DNA from: Hippea maritima DSM 10411
GTDB taxonomy: Bacteria > Campylobacterota_A > Desulfurellia > Desulfurellales > Hippeaceae
DNA length: 64,000 bases
Assembly: GCF_000194135.1 (NCBI RefSeq)
Contig: NC_015318.1
Span: 1,623,001-1,687,000, forward strand
Reading direction: 5' to 3'
Below, piece by piece: positions 18,638 through 31,819 of this stretch; the stretch's first letter is position 1; each line of letters opens with the position of its first letter. The position numbers were made by a program, and so were the translations under genes. The notes under the pieces are model-generated. The model saw nothing but the letters and a program-made list of their open reading frames with translations. It did no database searches and had not been told where the DNA came from.

Positions 18638-18688
18638 TTTATATAAAAATTCAAGATAAAAGCTAGGTCTTCACAGAATTAATTAAAT
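18638..18688 (+). repeat. direct repeat flanking IS1634-type copy 2 (right)
   Basis: Second copy of the 48-51 bp direct repeat, starting directly after the element's right end and stopping just before the -35 box at 18689. Confidence 0.9.
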
Positions 18689-18717
18689 TTGATTTTTTTC
18701 TACTTTTTTTATATAAA
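18689..18717 (+). promoter_or_regulatory. candidate sigma-70 promoter for the gene at 18820
   Basis: TTGATT at 18689-18694 and TATAAA at 18712-18717 with a 17-base spacer, immediately downstream of the right direct repeat. The insertion therefore left the promoter core intact. Confidence 0.5.
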
Positions 18718-18819
18718 TTAAGGTAAAATAAGAAGGTGTTTTTATTCTATAAAAACAAGCAACATCCTGGTGTATATGACGAGGGTAAGGTAATTTGTAA
18801 AAAATAGTAGGAGGTTTGT

Positions 18820-19605
18820 ATGAAAAAAATTCTAAAAATTGTGGGGTTTATTTTTATTTTAGGTATTATCGCAGTTGCCGCTGCACTTTTTTTTACCTCA
18901 GACTTGCCCGAAACAGCCGATAATTTTTTCAAAGCTATAAAAAACAACAACTATGTCAAAGCTCAAGAGTATCTCTCTAAAAATTTCAGAAGCACAACGC
19001 CTTTATCTAAACTCAAACAGGCATTTCCTTATTCAAGATTCAAACATTACAACGGCTATTCCTTTAAAAACAGGGAAGTAACCGCAGACGGAACGGGAAC
19101 ACTCAAAGGCAGTATAAAGTTTGACGATGGCTCAAGAATACCCGTAAAAATCAGCCTAATAAAAGAAAACGACGAATGGAAAATAAATTATATATCCATA
19201 TCTCCCTCGGGTTTATCATCAAACACAGGCTCACAATCAAAGCCAAGCCTCCAGCAGGTATCTTATTCAGACCTAGTACACAAAACAATGGTTGACTTGG
19301 TGTATGCTATTCAGCACAACGATTACTCGGGATTCTACTCAACAACTTCCACACAATTCCAAAGCAGTGTAAATATAGACAAATTGAAGAATGCTTTTTA
19401 TAAATTTTCATCAGTCAACATAAATTGGAACGACATAACAAATATGAAACCCATCATAACAAAGAAAGAGATACAAGAAAATGGTATCTTAAAACTTATT
19501 GGCTACTACCCAACCCAACCCAGACGCTTGGGTTTTGATTTTGAATATGTAAAAAATAACGGCAAGTATAAAATAATAGGAGTATTTCTGAGACTCGAAA
19601 AATAA
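18820..19605 (+). CDS. membrane-anchored or secreted protein with two NTF2-like repeats
   Basis: 261 residues. The N-terminal hydrophobic helix (IVGFIFILGIIAVAAALFFT, about residues 7-26) is a signal anchor. Two similar alpha+beta units follow: residues about 32-120 (DNFFKAIKNNNYVKAQEYLS...DEWKINYISISP) and about 150-258 (VDLVYAIQHNDYSGFYSTTS...NGKYKIIGVFLRL), separated by a Ser/Gln linker. The pattern 'helix, short strands, W/Y-K-I' resembles NTF2-like or DUF4864-type periplasmic domains; this is a structural guess. AGGAGGT precedes the ATG. Function unknown. It lies directly downstream of the IS insertion and upstream of another secreted protein. Confidence 0.65.
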   Translation: MKKILKIVGFIFILGIIAVAAALFFTSDLPETADNFFKAIKNNNYVKAQEYLSKNFRSTTPLSKLKQAFPYSRFKHYNGYSFKNREVTADGTGTLKGSIKFDDGSRIPVKISLIKENDEWKINYISISPSGLSSNTGSQSKPSLQQVSYSDLVHKTMVDLVYAIQHNDYSGFYSTTSTQFQSSVNIDKLKNAFYKFSSVNINWNDITNMKPIITKKEIQENGILKLIGYYPTQPRRLGFDFEYVKNNGKYKIIGVFLRLEK

Positions 19606-19668
19606 AGAAATTTTGAACTATACTTTAAAATTTACAACTTAGGCCGATTATTATATAAGGGAATTGTC

Positions 19669-20769
19669 ATGATTAAAAAATTAGTTTTTGTATTTGTTTT
19701 TTTGTTTATATCTATTAATGCCTTTGCGTTTTCATATCAGAACCCCCAGGTAAAAAGAGACGGTAATTATGTAGTATTCTACTACGATCTTTTAGGCAAG
19801 CCAAATCAAGAAGCAGTTGTTGGTATAAGAATAAGAGTAAAAAACAAAATTTACGTTACACGAAACCTCCATCTACAAGGAGATATTGGTCTTGTACAAC
19901 CTGGTTTGAATAAACGCATTTACTGGGATATATTTAAAGATTTTCCAAATGGCCTACCCAAGGATTCTAAATGGTCTTTAATGGTAAGACCAACCCACTA
20001 CACAAATCCATTAGGTATGAAGTTTGTCTACATTCCTGGGGGATGCTTTCAAATGGGCGCAAACCCTCAAGACAAATGGGCCCAGAACGAGGAAAAGCCA
20101 CTCCACAAAGTCTGTTTGAGTGGATTTTTTATAGGTCAATACGAAGTAACCAACAAACAGTACAACATGTTTGACCCAAAACATGACAGCGGCGGCGGTA
20201 AGTTATATGACTTAAGTAAGCCAAGTCAACCCGTAGTAAATGTTTCGTGGGATGAGATACAAAAATTTATAAAATGGCTCTATATAAAAACCGGCGAGGT
20301 TTACAGACTTCCAACAGAAGCAGAGTGGGAGTATGCAGCAAGAGGAGGCCTAAAGAAAGATACTTACTGGGATAACCCCAAAAACGCCTGCAAATATGCC
20401 AATGTTTATGATGAGACGGCATTTGAAAAACTAAAAAGGTATAAAACATCAAAAACGCACTTTCCCTGCAAGGATGGCTATGTAGGAACAGCTCCTGTTG
20501 GCAGGTTTCTGCCTAACTCTTTTGGTTTATACGATATGATAGGAAACGCCGCTGAGTGGTGCTACGACACCTATTATGCAAAAGCCTATCAGTATATGAA
20601 AAACGCAAAAAACCCCGTATATCTCAATCCTTACATATCTTTGGCAAAGGTTGTAAGGGGCGGAAATTGGCTTACGGCCTATAGGTACAACAGACTCTCG
20701 GCAAGAAGCAATTACATGCCAGGCTTAAGAGATGACTTTATTGGTTTTCGCCTCGTCTTAGAACCTTAA
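19669..20769 (+). CDS. secreted FGE-sulfatase (SUMF1) domain protein lacking the catalytic cysteines
   Basis: 366 residues. A signal peptide (LVFVFVFLFISINAFAF) is followed by a beta-sandwich-like domain (about 25-105) and a formylglycine-generating-enzyme-like domain: FVYIPGGCFQMGANPQD, the GEVYRLPTEAEWEYAARGG block, GNAAEWCYDTYY, and VVRGGNWLTAYRYNRLSARS. In true formylglycine-generating enzymes the last block carries two cysteines; here they are absent (NWLTAYRYN), so the enzyme chemistry is unlikely, and a ligand-binding or structural role is more probable. Its 3' end overlaps the convergent aroQ by 32 bases. A GCCGATTA sequence at 19643-19650 recalls the flagellar sigma-28 -10 element. 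Confidence 0.8.
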   Translation: MIKKLVFVFVFLFISINAFAFSYQNPQVKRDGNYVVFYYDLLGKPNQEAVVGIRIRVKNKIYVTRNLHLQGDIGLVQPGLNKRIYWDIFKDFPNGLPKDSKWSLMVRPTHYTNPLGMKFVYIPGGCFQMGANPQDKWAQNEEKPLHKVCLSGFFIGQYEVTNKQYNMFDPKHDSGGGKLYDLSKPSQPVVNVSWDEIQKFIKWLYIKTGEVYRLPTEAEWEYAARGGLKKDTYWDNPKNACKYANVYDETAFEKLKRYKTSKTHFPCKDGYVGTAPVGRFLPNSFGLYDMIGNAAEWCYDTYYAKAYQYMKNAKNPVYLNPYISLAKVVRGGNWLTAYRYNRLSARSNYMPGLRDDFIGFRLVLEP

Positions 20770-21184
20770 CAAGCCAGTCAAGGGCATACACATAACCATC
20801 AAAGCCAAGCCCAGAGATAACGCCTAAAGCTATGTCGCTGAAATAAGATTTATGCCTAAATTCTTCACGCTTAAAAATATTTGATATGTGAACCTCAACA
20901 AAGGGCAATCCTACAGCCAAAACAGCGTCTCTTAAAGCTATAGAATAGTGGCTAAATGCCGCAGGGTTAAGTAAAAAACCGTCTGCTTTATCTCTGAGTG
21001 TATGTATATATTCTATAAGTTTACCTTCAAAATTGGATTGAAAGAACTCAATCTCAATATTTAAAATCCTCGCCTTATCCTCAAGCAAGTCTTTTAAATC
21101 ATCTAAAGTCAGGTTTCCGTATATCTCCGGCTCTCTTTTGCCCAACATATCTAAGTTTGGGCCATTAATTACTGCTACTCTCAT
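20738..21184 (-). CDS. aroQ: 3-dehydroquinate dehydratase, type II
   Basis: 148 residues, the usual size. Converts 3-dehydroquinate to 3-dehydroshikimate in aromatic amino-acid synthesis; the enzyme is a cytoplasmic dodecamer. Visible motifs: VINGPNLDMLGKREPEIYG (N-terminal loop with the catalytic arginine and tyrosine), NPAAFSHYSIALRDA, and VEVHISNIFKREEFRHKS with the catalytic histidine. It is the last gene of a minus-strand series running from rpsO through pnp, a peptidase, an aminotransferase, hisZ, purA and a HIT gene; its start overlaps the end of the HIT gene by 4 bases. It overlaps the convergent FGE-like gene at its 3' end, and no terminator is seen. Confidence 0.93.
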   Translation of the reverse strand: MRVAVINGPNLDMLGKREPEIYGNLTLDDLKDLLEDKARILNIEIEFFQSNFEGKLIEYIHTLRDKADGFLLNPAAFSHYSIALRDAVLAVGLPFVEVHISNIFKREEFRHKSYFSDIALGVISGLGFDGYVYALDWLVKVLRRGENQ

Positions 21185-21516
21185 ACGGTAAAGGCCATCT
21201 TTTTACCACCAAGCAGATGGAGGTGTATATGGAAAACTTCTTGACCTGAATCTGGTCCGTTGTTTATTAAAATTCTATATCCGCTCTTATCTATACCCAA
21301 TTCTTTTGCAATTTTATTGGCTATAACAGCCATATCTCCAATTATATGCTTATTAGTCTCATCAATATCGGATAGGTATTCTATGTGCTGTTTCGGTATA
21401 ATTAGCACATGTACAGGCGCCTTAGGGTTTATATCCTTAAAGGCAAGGTAATTCTCATCCTCATAAACCTTATCTGCCAGCAATTCACCATTCACAATCT
21501 TGCAAAACACGCACAT
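21181..21516 (-). CDS. HIT-family nucleotide hydrolase (HinT-like)
   Basis: 111 residues. The histidine triad is clear as EVFHIHLHLLGG at the C-terminus, with the zinc-site type N-terminus MCVFCKIVNGELLADKVYED and the HVLIIPKQHIEYLSDI block. HinT proteins hydrolyse nucleoside phosphoramidates and AMP-conjugates in the cytoplasm; the physiological substrate is usually unclear. It sits 3 bases behind purA and overlaps aroQ, so it is operon-encoded. Confidence 0.92.
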   Translation of the reverse strand: MCVFCKIVNGELLADKVYEDENYLAFKDINPKAPVHVLIIPKQHIEYLSDIDETNKHIIGDMAVIANKIAKELGIDKSGYRILINNGPDSGQEVFHIHLHLLGGKKMAFTV

Positions 21517-21519
21517 AAA

Positions 21520-23703
<2,184 letters not shown>

Positions 23704-23711
<8 letters not shown>

Positions 23712-24831
23712 CGGCAAATATCTCCATAGCCCTTTTGATGCCTTCACCAAATGCTGCATTAACACCAAGCTTCCTTAAGGCTATCTCTAGTGTTGATATA
23801 CCCATAAGTATATCTGCCTTATCAAAGTATCCAAGATGGGCAATCCTGAATATCTTACCTTTTAGATGCCCCTGGCCATTTGATATTTCAACACCATAAT
23901 CCCTCATAATGCCTATAATCTTTGACGAATCTATGTTTTGCGGAGCATATGCAGCCGTTAGTGAGTTTGCAGGCCTCCTTGATAGAAGCTCCAGGCCCAA
24001 AGCCTTGCAAGCTTCCTGTGTTGCTTTGGATAGAAGCGCATGCCTTCTAAAGACATTCTCAAGCCCCTCATCAAGCAACCTCTTAAAAGCACCATTTAGG
24101 CCTATAACAAGGCTAACAGCTGGCGTAAACTTTCCCGCACCAGCATCGATCTCACCTAGTATATCGAAATAGTAATACCTATTCTTAGTGTTCTTTATTT
24201 TATCCTTAGCCTTATCCGAAATGGCAAGCAACGATAAACCGGGCGGGAGCATCAATGCCTTTTGAGAGCCGGTTATGGCTATGTCTATACCCCAATCATC
24301 CGTCTTTACATCTATAGCACCGTATGCTGTTATACCATCCACAACAAACAAAACATCAGGATAATATTCCTTCAGCATCAAACCTATCTCATCTATAGGA
24401 TGATAGGTAGCTGTGGATGTTTCAGAAGCTTGGATGTAAACGGCTTTTACATCGCCGTTGTTGTCTAATACCTTCTTGATGTCTTCAGGTTTTGCATAAT
24501 CACCGTATTCATAGGATAACTCAATCGGGTTGGCGCCAAAAGCCCTTACAAGCTTTGTCCATCTCTCTCCGAATTTACCAGCGTTTATAGTTATAGCCTT
24601 TTCATTCTCATTCAAAACATTGGAAACTGCTGCCTCCATTGCACCTGAGCCGCTTGAGGCAAATATAACCACATCGTTTCTTGTTTGAAATATGGATTTT
24701 GCAAGCTGAACTGTTTCGGCAAAAATATTCTTAAATTCCGAAGTTCTATGATGAATCATAGGTTTTGCCATAAGAAGCGCTATATCCTCAGGCACCGGAG
24801 TAGGTCCGGGCGTTAAAAGGTATCTTTTCAT
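23704..24831 (-). CDS. class V PLP aminotransferase (alanine/serine-glyoxylate type)
   Basis: 375 residues. The family start MKRYLLTPGPTPVPEDI is unmistakable; PMIHHRTSEFK, SSGSGAMEAAVSN and the PLP-lysine segment ITGSQKALMLPPGL follow. Members use serine, alanine or related donors with glyoxylate, pyruvate or hydroxypyruvate, and in many anaerobes serve serine or glycine metabolism; the exact substrates cannot be told. It is located between the M16 peptidase and hisZ with minimal gaps, so it is part of the same operon. The C-terminal tail GVNAAFGEGIKRAMEIFADE is slightly longer than usual. Confidence 0.88.
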
Positions 24832-24841
24832 AGCTATACTC

Positions 24842-26038
24842 CTACCAATTTATGGATCTTATATTGCCAAGGCAGGTTATATGAAACTTATTTAAGTCTA
24901 TTAAATCAATCACCTGTTGAATATCTTCTAAAGTTACCCTATTTATCTTATCCATAATATAATCTTCGCTTACATAGTCGCCGTAGAGGATTGTATCTAT
25001 GGCTTGCTTTACCATAACAGAATACGACGACTCAAGTGACAGGGCATAGCCACCGTTAAAGTTGGTCTTTGCGTTTTCAAGCTCCTCTTTTGTTAGCCCA
25101 TACTTTTTTAGCTTTTCAATCTCAAGTCTAATTCCATCAATAAGATGCTGAACTCTATCGTTTGATGTCGCAGCAAAAATCAAGAACATGCCGCCTTTGC
25201 TGTAAAGCTTCACAGAAGAATATATACTGTAACACAAAGATTTCTCTTCCCTTATCGACTGAAACAGTCTTGAACTCATTGTAGCACCAAAACTGCTGTT
25301 AAGTAGCGATGCTGCATATTTTCTATCATCATAAACACTGAACAGTTCACACCCCATAACAACATTTGTTTGGGCTATATCCCTTTCTATAACATCAATA
25401 CCACTTTTAAACTCAAACCTCAATTCTGTTTTGGGCTTGGATTGGAAATACTCATTAAAGAAAAACTCTTTACCAACATCAAAATCAAACTCATCTACAC
25501 CGCCGCCAACGGCTGAAACTATCATCTCTTCAGGCTTGTAAAACTTGCCTAAAAATTTAAGCAAATCTTCCCTTGTATATGCAATTATATGCTCTTTTGT
25601 ACCCAAAATAGGCTTACCAAAGCTTGTGGGTATAGCATTTTCCAAAAACGCTTCATACACGGCATCATCAGGGTTATCGTTGGTCATATTGATTTCTTCT
25701 ATTATTACACCCTTCTCTTTTTCAAGTTCGTTTTCATCGATAACAGAGTCAGTAATTATATCTGCAAGCACATCAAAAGCCTTTGGGATATAGTCTTTCA
25801 ACACCTTAACGTAAAATCCCGTATACTCTGTAGATGTAAAAGCATTTATAACACCGCCTAATTTATCTATATCTGCTGCTATATCCTTATAAGTTCGCTT
25901 TTTTGTGCCTTTAAAGAGCATATGTTCAATAAAATGGGCAAGACCCCTCTCTTTTTCACTCTCAAAGGCACTCCCGGCAGGCACAAAAATACCTACCGAG
26001 GCGCTTTTTGTGTCTTTCTTAATCCTTTTTATCTTCAT
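24842..26038 (-). CDS. M16-family zinc peptidase
   Basis: 398 residues with the inverted zinc motif HFIEH (GLAHFIEHMLFKGTKKRTY) and the distal glutamate in KGVIIEEINMTNDNPDD, as in processing-peptidase-like M16B enzymes. The C-terminal half repeats the fold (SSRLFQSIREEKSLCYSIYS). The N-terminus is shorter than usual: only about 12 residues precede the SASVGIFVPAGS strand, and the first 20 bases overlap the end of pnp, so the first beta strand of the family is missing. M16 genes often follow pnp; substrates are peptides or precursor proteins. Confidence 0.9.
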   Translation of the reverse strand: MKIKRIKKDTKSASVGIFVPAGSAFESEKERGLAHFIEHMLFKGTKKRTYKDIAADIDKLGGVINAFTSTEYTGFYVKVLKDYIPKAFDVLADIITDSVIDENELEKEKGVIIEEINMTNDNPDDAVYEAFLENAIPTSFGKPILGTKEHIIAYTREDLLKFLGKFYKPEEMIVSAVGGGVDEFDFDVGKEFFFNEYFQSKPKTELRFEFKSGIDVIERDIAQTNVVMGCELFSVYDDRKYAASLLNSSFGATMSSRLFQSIREEKSLCYSIYSSVKLYSKGGMFLIFAATSNDRVQHLIDGIRLEIEKLKKYGLTKEELENAKTNFNGGYALSLESSYSVMVKQAIDTILYGDYVSEDYIMDKINRVTLEDIQQVIDLIDLNKFHITCLGNIRSINW

Positions 26039-28130
26039 CGGGATTTTCGTTTAGAAGTATCTTTCTACTTAAAGCGATTCTACCAAGCTCATCTATGTTT
26101 GTAACCTTTACCCTAATCTTATCGCCTATATTGAGCACATCGTAGATATTAGAAACCCTATCGTTGGAAATCTGGGATATATGCAAAAGACCTTCTTTAT
26201 TGGGCAGAAGCTTTATGAATGCACCGTATTTTTCAATCCTTGTCACGACACCTTCAATTACATCGCCTTCTTTAATTGTTGTAGTCAGGCTTTTTATTAT
26301 TTCCATAGCCTCATCTAATTTGGAATCCATCGTGCCGTAAACATTTATCTTGCCATCGGGGTTTATATCTATCTTTACATTCGTTCTTTCGATAATAGAC
26401 TTTATTGTCTTACCACCCGGACCTATGAGGTCTTTTATTTTTTCAGGTTCTATGGTAAGTGTCCTTATCTGGGGAGCATAGGGGGAAATATCCGGTCTTG
26501 GGCTATCCAAAACGGCAAGCATCTTATTTAGTATAAACAGCCTTGCCTCTTTGGCTTTGTATAGGGCCTCCTTAAGCAATACAGCATCAACTCCTGTTAT
26601 TTTTATATCCATCTGAAGAGCCGTTATGCCGTCTTTTGTTCCTGCAACCTTGAAGTCCATGTCGCCATAGTGGTCTTCATCACCCAAAATATCGGTAAGA
26701 ATGGCATAACCGCCTTCATATTTTATCAAACCCATAGCAACGCCACTAACCGGCTTCTTTATTGGCACTCCAGCATCCATCAAGGAAAGTGTAGAACCGC
26801 ACACAGTGGCCATTGAACTTGAACCGTTGGACTCAAGTATATCCGAAACCACCCTTATAGCATAAGGGAAGTCATCCTCGCTGGGCAACATAGGCTCTAT
26901 GGCTCTTTTTGCCAAATTGCCATGACCTATCTCCCTTCTTCCTGGGGGACCTAAGCGTTTAACCTCGCCTGTTGAGAAGGGTAGAAAATTATAATGCAAC
27001 ATAAACCTCTCATAGCCCTCTTCTGAAACATCGTCTATAATTTGTGCATCCTCTCTTGAGCCAAGCGTCGTTGCAACCAAAGCCTGGGTTTCACCCCTTG
27101 TAAATACAGCAGAACCGTGAGCTCTGGGCAGAACACCCACCTCGCAGGTTATTGGCCTTATTTCATCCAACCCTCTTCCATCTATCCTAACGCCCGTATT
27201 TATAATTTTAGTTCTAACAATGTTCTTTACAACATCCTCAAAAGCAGCAGCGGTTTTTTCTTCTATGAAGTCTTCATCTTCAAATTCTTCTACAACCTTC
27301 TCTTTTACCTTATTAAAAATGGCCTCTATTGTAGAATTCCTCTTTTTCTTTTCCTTTATATTTACCGCTCTCATCAACTCGTCAGCGGCAAAGGCCTCAA
27401 TTTTGTTAACTATATCTTCTGAAACATCTATAGGTATATATTCCCTCTTCGGTTTTGCAGCTTTTTTAATAATCTCTTCTTGTGCATCAAGTAATATATC
27501 GATATTGTCTTTTCCAAACATTATGGCATCAACCATCTCATCTTCGCTCAACTCGCCCGCTCCAGCCTCTATCATGTTTATTGCATCTTTTGTGCCAGCC
27601 AAAATAAGGTTGAGTCTGGAATCATCAATCTCCTTTAAAGAGGCAAAGGCCTTTAGTCCATTTTCAAACCTTGAGACCCTTACGCCGGCCACAGGTCCTA
27701 AAAACGGTATATCAGATAGACAAAGTGAGCAACTTGCAGCCAAAATACTTATAATAGCTGGGTCATTTTCCTGATCGGCACTGATAGTGGTTATAATAAC
27801 TTGAATCTCTTGTTTGTAATCTTTGGGAAACAAAGGCCTAATAGAACGGTCTATCAGCCTTGAAACCAACGTTTCATGTACCGTTGGTTTACCCTCTCTT
27901 TTTACAAAACCGCCTGGAATTTTACCAGCTGCATAAAACCTCTCCTGGTAGTTAACAGTCAAGGGTAAAAAGTCTAAAAACTCTTTGGGCGGCTCTTTGG
28001 AAGATACGGCGGTGGCAAGCACCATGGTATCTCCCATTCTTATCACACAGGCACCGTCGGCCTGCTTTGCATACCACCCCGTCTCTATCGTTAATTTTTT
28101 TCCGTTTATAGTTCTTTCAACAATGGTCAT
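26019..28130 (-). CDS. pnp: polyribonucleotide nucleotidyltransferase (PNPase)
   Basis: 703 residues. Phosphorolytic 3'-5' exoribonuclease of the RNA degradosome. Two RNase PH domains are visible (residues about 1-210 and 310-540; IDGRGLDEIRPITCEVGVLP, then FSTGEVKRLGPPGRREIGHG and DILGDEDHYGDMDFKVAGT). A KH domain follows (DLIGPGGKTIKSIIERTNV, about 560) and a C-terminal S1 domain (GVVTRIEKYGAFIKLLPNKE, about 625). It lies 4 bases after rpsO, the classic rpsO-pnp order; in other bacteria pnp is autoregulated through the leader. Confidence 0.97.
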   Translation of the reverse strand: MTIVERTINGKKLTIETGWYAKQADGACVIRMGDTMVLATAVSSKEPPKEFLDFLPLTVNYQERFYAAGKIPGGFVKREGKPTVHETLVSRLIDRSIRPLFPKDYKQEIQVIITTISADQENDPAIISILAASCSLCLSDIPFLGPVAGVRVSRFENGLKAFASLKEIDDSRLNLILAGTKDAINMIEAGAGELSEDEMVDAIMFGKDNIDILLDAQEEIIKKAAKPKREYIPIDVSEDIVNKIEAFAADELMRAVNIKEKKKRNSTIEAIFNKVKEKVVEEFEDEDFIEEKTAAAFEDVVKNIVRTKIINTGVRIDGRGLDEIRPITCEVGVLPRAHGSAVFTRGETQALVATTLGSREDAQIIDDVSEEGYERFMLHYNFLPFSTGEVKRLGPPGRREIGHGNLAKRAIEPMLPSEDDFPYAIRVVSDILESNGSSSMATVCGSTLSLMDAGVPIKKPVSGVAMGLIKYEGGYAILTDILGDEDHYGDMDFKVAGTKDGITALQMDIKITGVDAVLLKEALYKAKEARLFILNKMLAVLDSPRPDISPYAPQIRTLTIEPEKIKDLIGPGGKTIKSIIERTNVKIDINPDGKINVYGTMDSKLDEAMEIIKSLTTTIKEGDVIEGVVTRIEKYGAFIKLLPNKEGLLHISQISNDRVSNIYDVLNIGDKIRVKVTNIDELGRIALSRKILLNENPDEDKKD

Positions 28131-28134
28131 AGGC

Positions 28135-28404
28135 TTAGCCCTTTAGACCAAGTTCTGTAACAACCTTCTTGTACTCTTCGAAATTATAATTTCTCAAATA
28201 CTTCAAAAGTTTTCTTCTTCTACCAACGAGCTTCAACAGTCCCCTTCTTGAGTGAAAATCCTTTGGATGTTCTTTGAAATGGTCTGTAAGATACTTTATT
28301 CTTGCTGTAAGCAGGGCTATCTGAACGGCAGGAGAACCCGTATCGTTCTCGTTGGTTCCAAACCTCTTAATTATCTCCTGTTTTTGCTGCTTGTCTAATG
28401 CCAT
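28135..28404 (-). CDS. rpsO: 30S ribosomal protein S15
   Basis: 89 residues from ATG 28404 ([16 protein letters not shown]), preceded by GGAGAGGAG. The longer in-frame extension to 28539 is rejected because it contains the promoter and lacks family similarity. S15 binds the central domain of 16S rRNA early in 30S assembly; conserved [20 protein letters not shown] is present. First gene of the rpsO-pnp unit. Confidence 0.97.
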   Translation of the reverse strand: MALDKQQKQEIIKRFGTNENDTGSPAVQIALLTARIKYLTDHFKEHPKDFHSRRGLLKLVGRRRKLLKYLRNYNFEEYKKVVTELGLKG

Positions 28405-28437
28405 ACTCCTCTCCTTCCAAAAATTTTCCACGCTTAT

Positions 28438-28464
28438 ATTATACAAAAGCACTGTCTTTGTAAA
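28438..28464 (-). promoter_or_regulatory. candidate promoter for rpsO-pnp
   Basis: Minus-strand TATAAT (28438-28443) with TTTACA (28459-28464). The 15-base spacer is short, though the -10 box is perfect. Confidence 0.4.
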
Positions 28465-28526
28465 GTTTTTTATTATCATGAAAATAAGTTTTCCTGCTAA
28501 AAACCAGCAAAATTTTAACTCAATGA

Positions 28527-31145
<2,619 letters not shown>

Positions 31146-31164
<19 letters not shown>

Positions 31165-31730
31165 AAAAAGATGGTTTATACTTAATAGAAAACAGAGTTT
31201 TCAAAATAGAGATAACAGACCAATCGAACATTACACATTGGAGCATAAAACCAAAAAACAGCGAGATTATAGAAAAGGTTTCGTTTGAAGACAAAATAAA
31301 TAACAAAAATTTAACACCTCAACACAGTTGGACAACATCAACTTCTATAACATTCGATTTTGAAACAGATTTTGGCATGCTAAAAAAGGTCTACAGCATA
31401 AACAATATAGCTCTCATAATGGATATATACTTGATTTCACATAAAGAAACAGAAGTAGAATATGCAACAAATCTAAATATAAAGCATGACGCTATAGATC
31501 TATTTATGGTTGGGCACAATGAGTTTGATATAAAAAAACAACAAACTACAGAGGCAAACGATTTACTTTTGATAAAAAAAAATCTGGATATATATCTGGG
31601 CTTTATATTCAAAGAAAAAGCTATACTTACAATGAATCCTGATAATTGTTTAGAATTTAGTTTCAAAACAAAAGTTAAACTTCTAACCAACGATATGTTT
31701 ATGATTTCCTATACATCCTCGCTTGTTTAA
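31146..31730 (+). CDS. hypothetical protein, beta-rich
   Basis: 194 residues, no signal peptide or membrane segment. Alternating hydrophobic strands (YLIENRVFKIEITDQSNITH, ITFDFETDFGMLKKVYSINN, LDIYLGFIFKEKAILTMNPD) suggest a beta-sandwich, distantly like carbohydrate-binding or mutarotase-type domains, but I recognise no family. It overlaps holA by 18 bases and is last in the pyrG-holA unit; transcription probably ends before the pruA promoter at 31741. Confidence 0.7.
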
Positions 31731-31740
31731 AATTTTAAAC

Positions 31741-31769
31741 TTGATTTATTCATAAATTTGGGTTATGTT
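31741..31769 (+). promoter_or_regulatory. candidate promoter for pruA-proline dehydrogenase
   Basis: TTGATT at 31741-31746 and TATGTT at 31764-31769 with a 17-base spacer, about 50 bases ahead of the pruA start. Confidence 0.45.
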
Positions 31770-31819
31770 CATAATAGTGAAAGTATTTTAAAAAGAAAAC
31801 AAATTTAAGGAGGTGTGCC

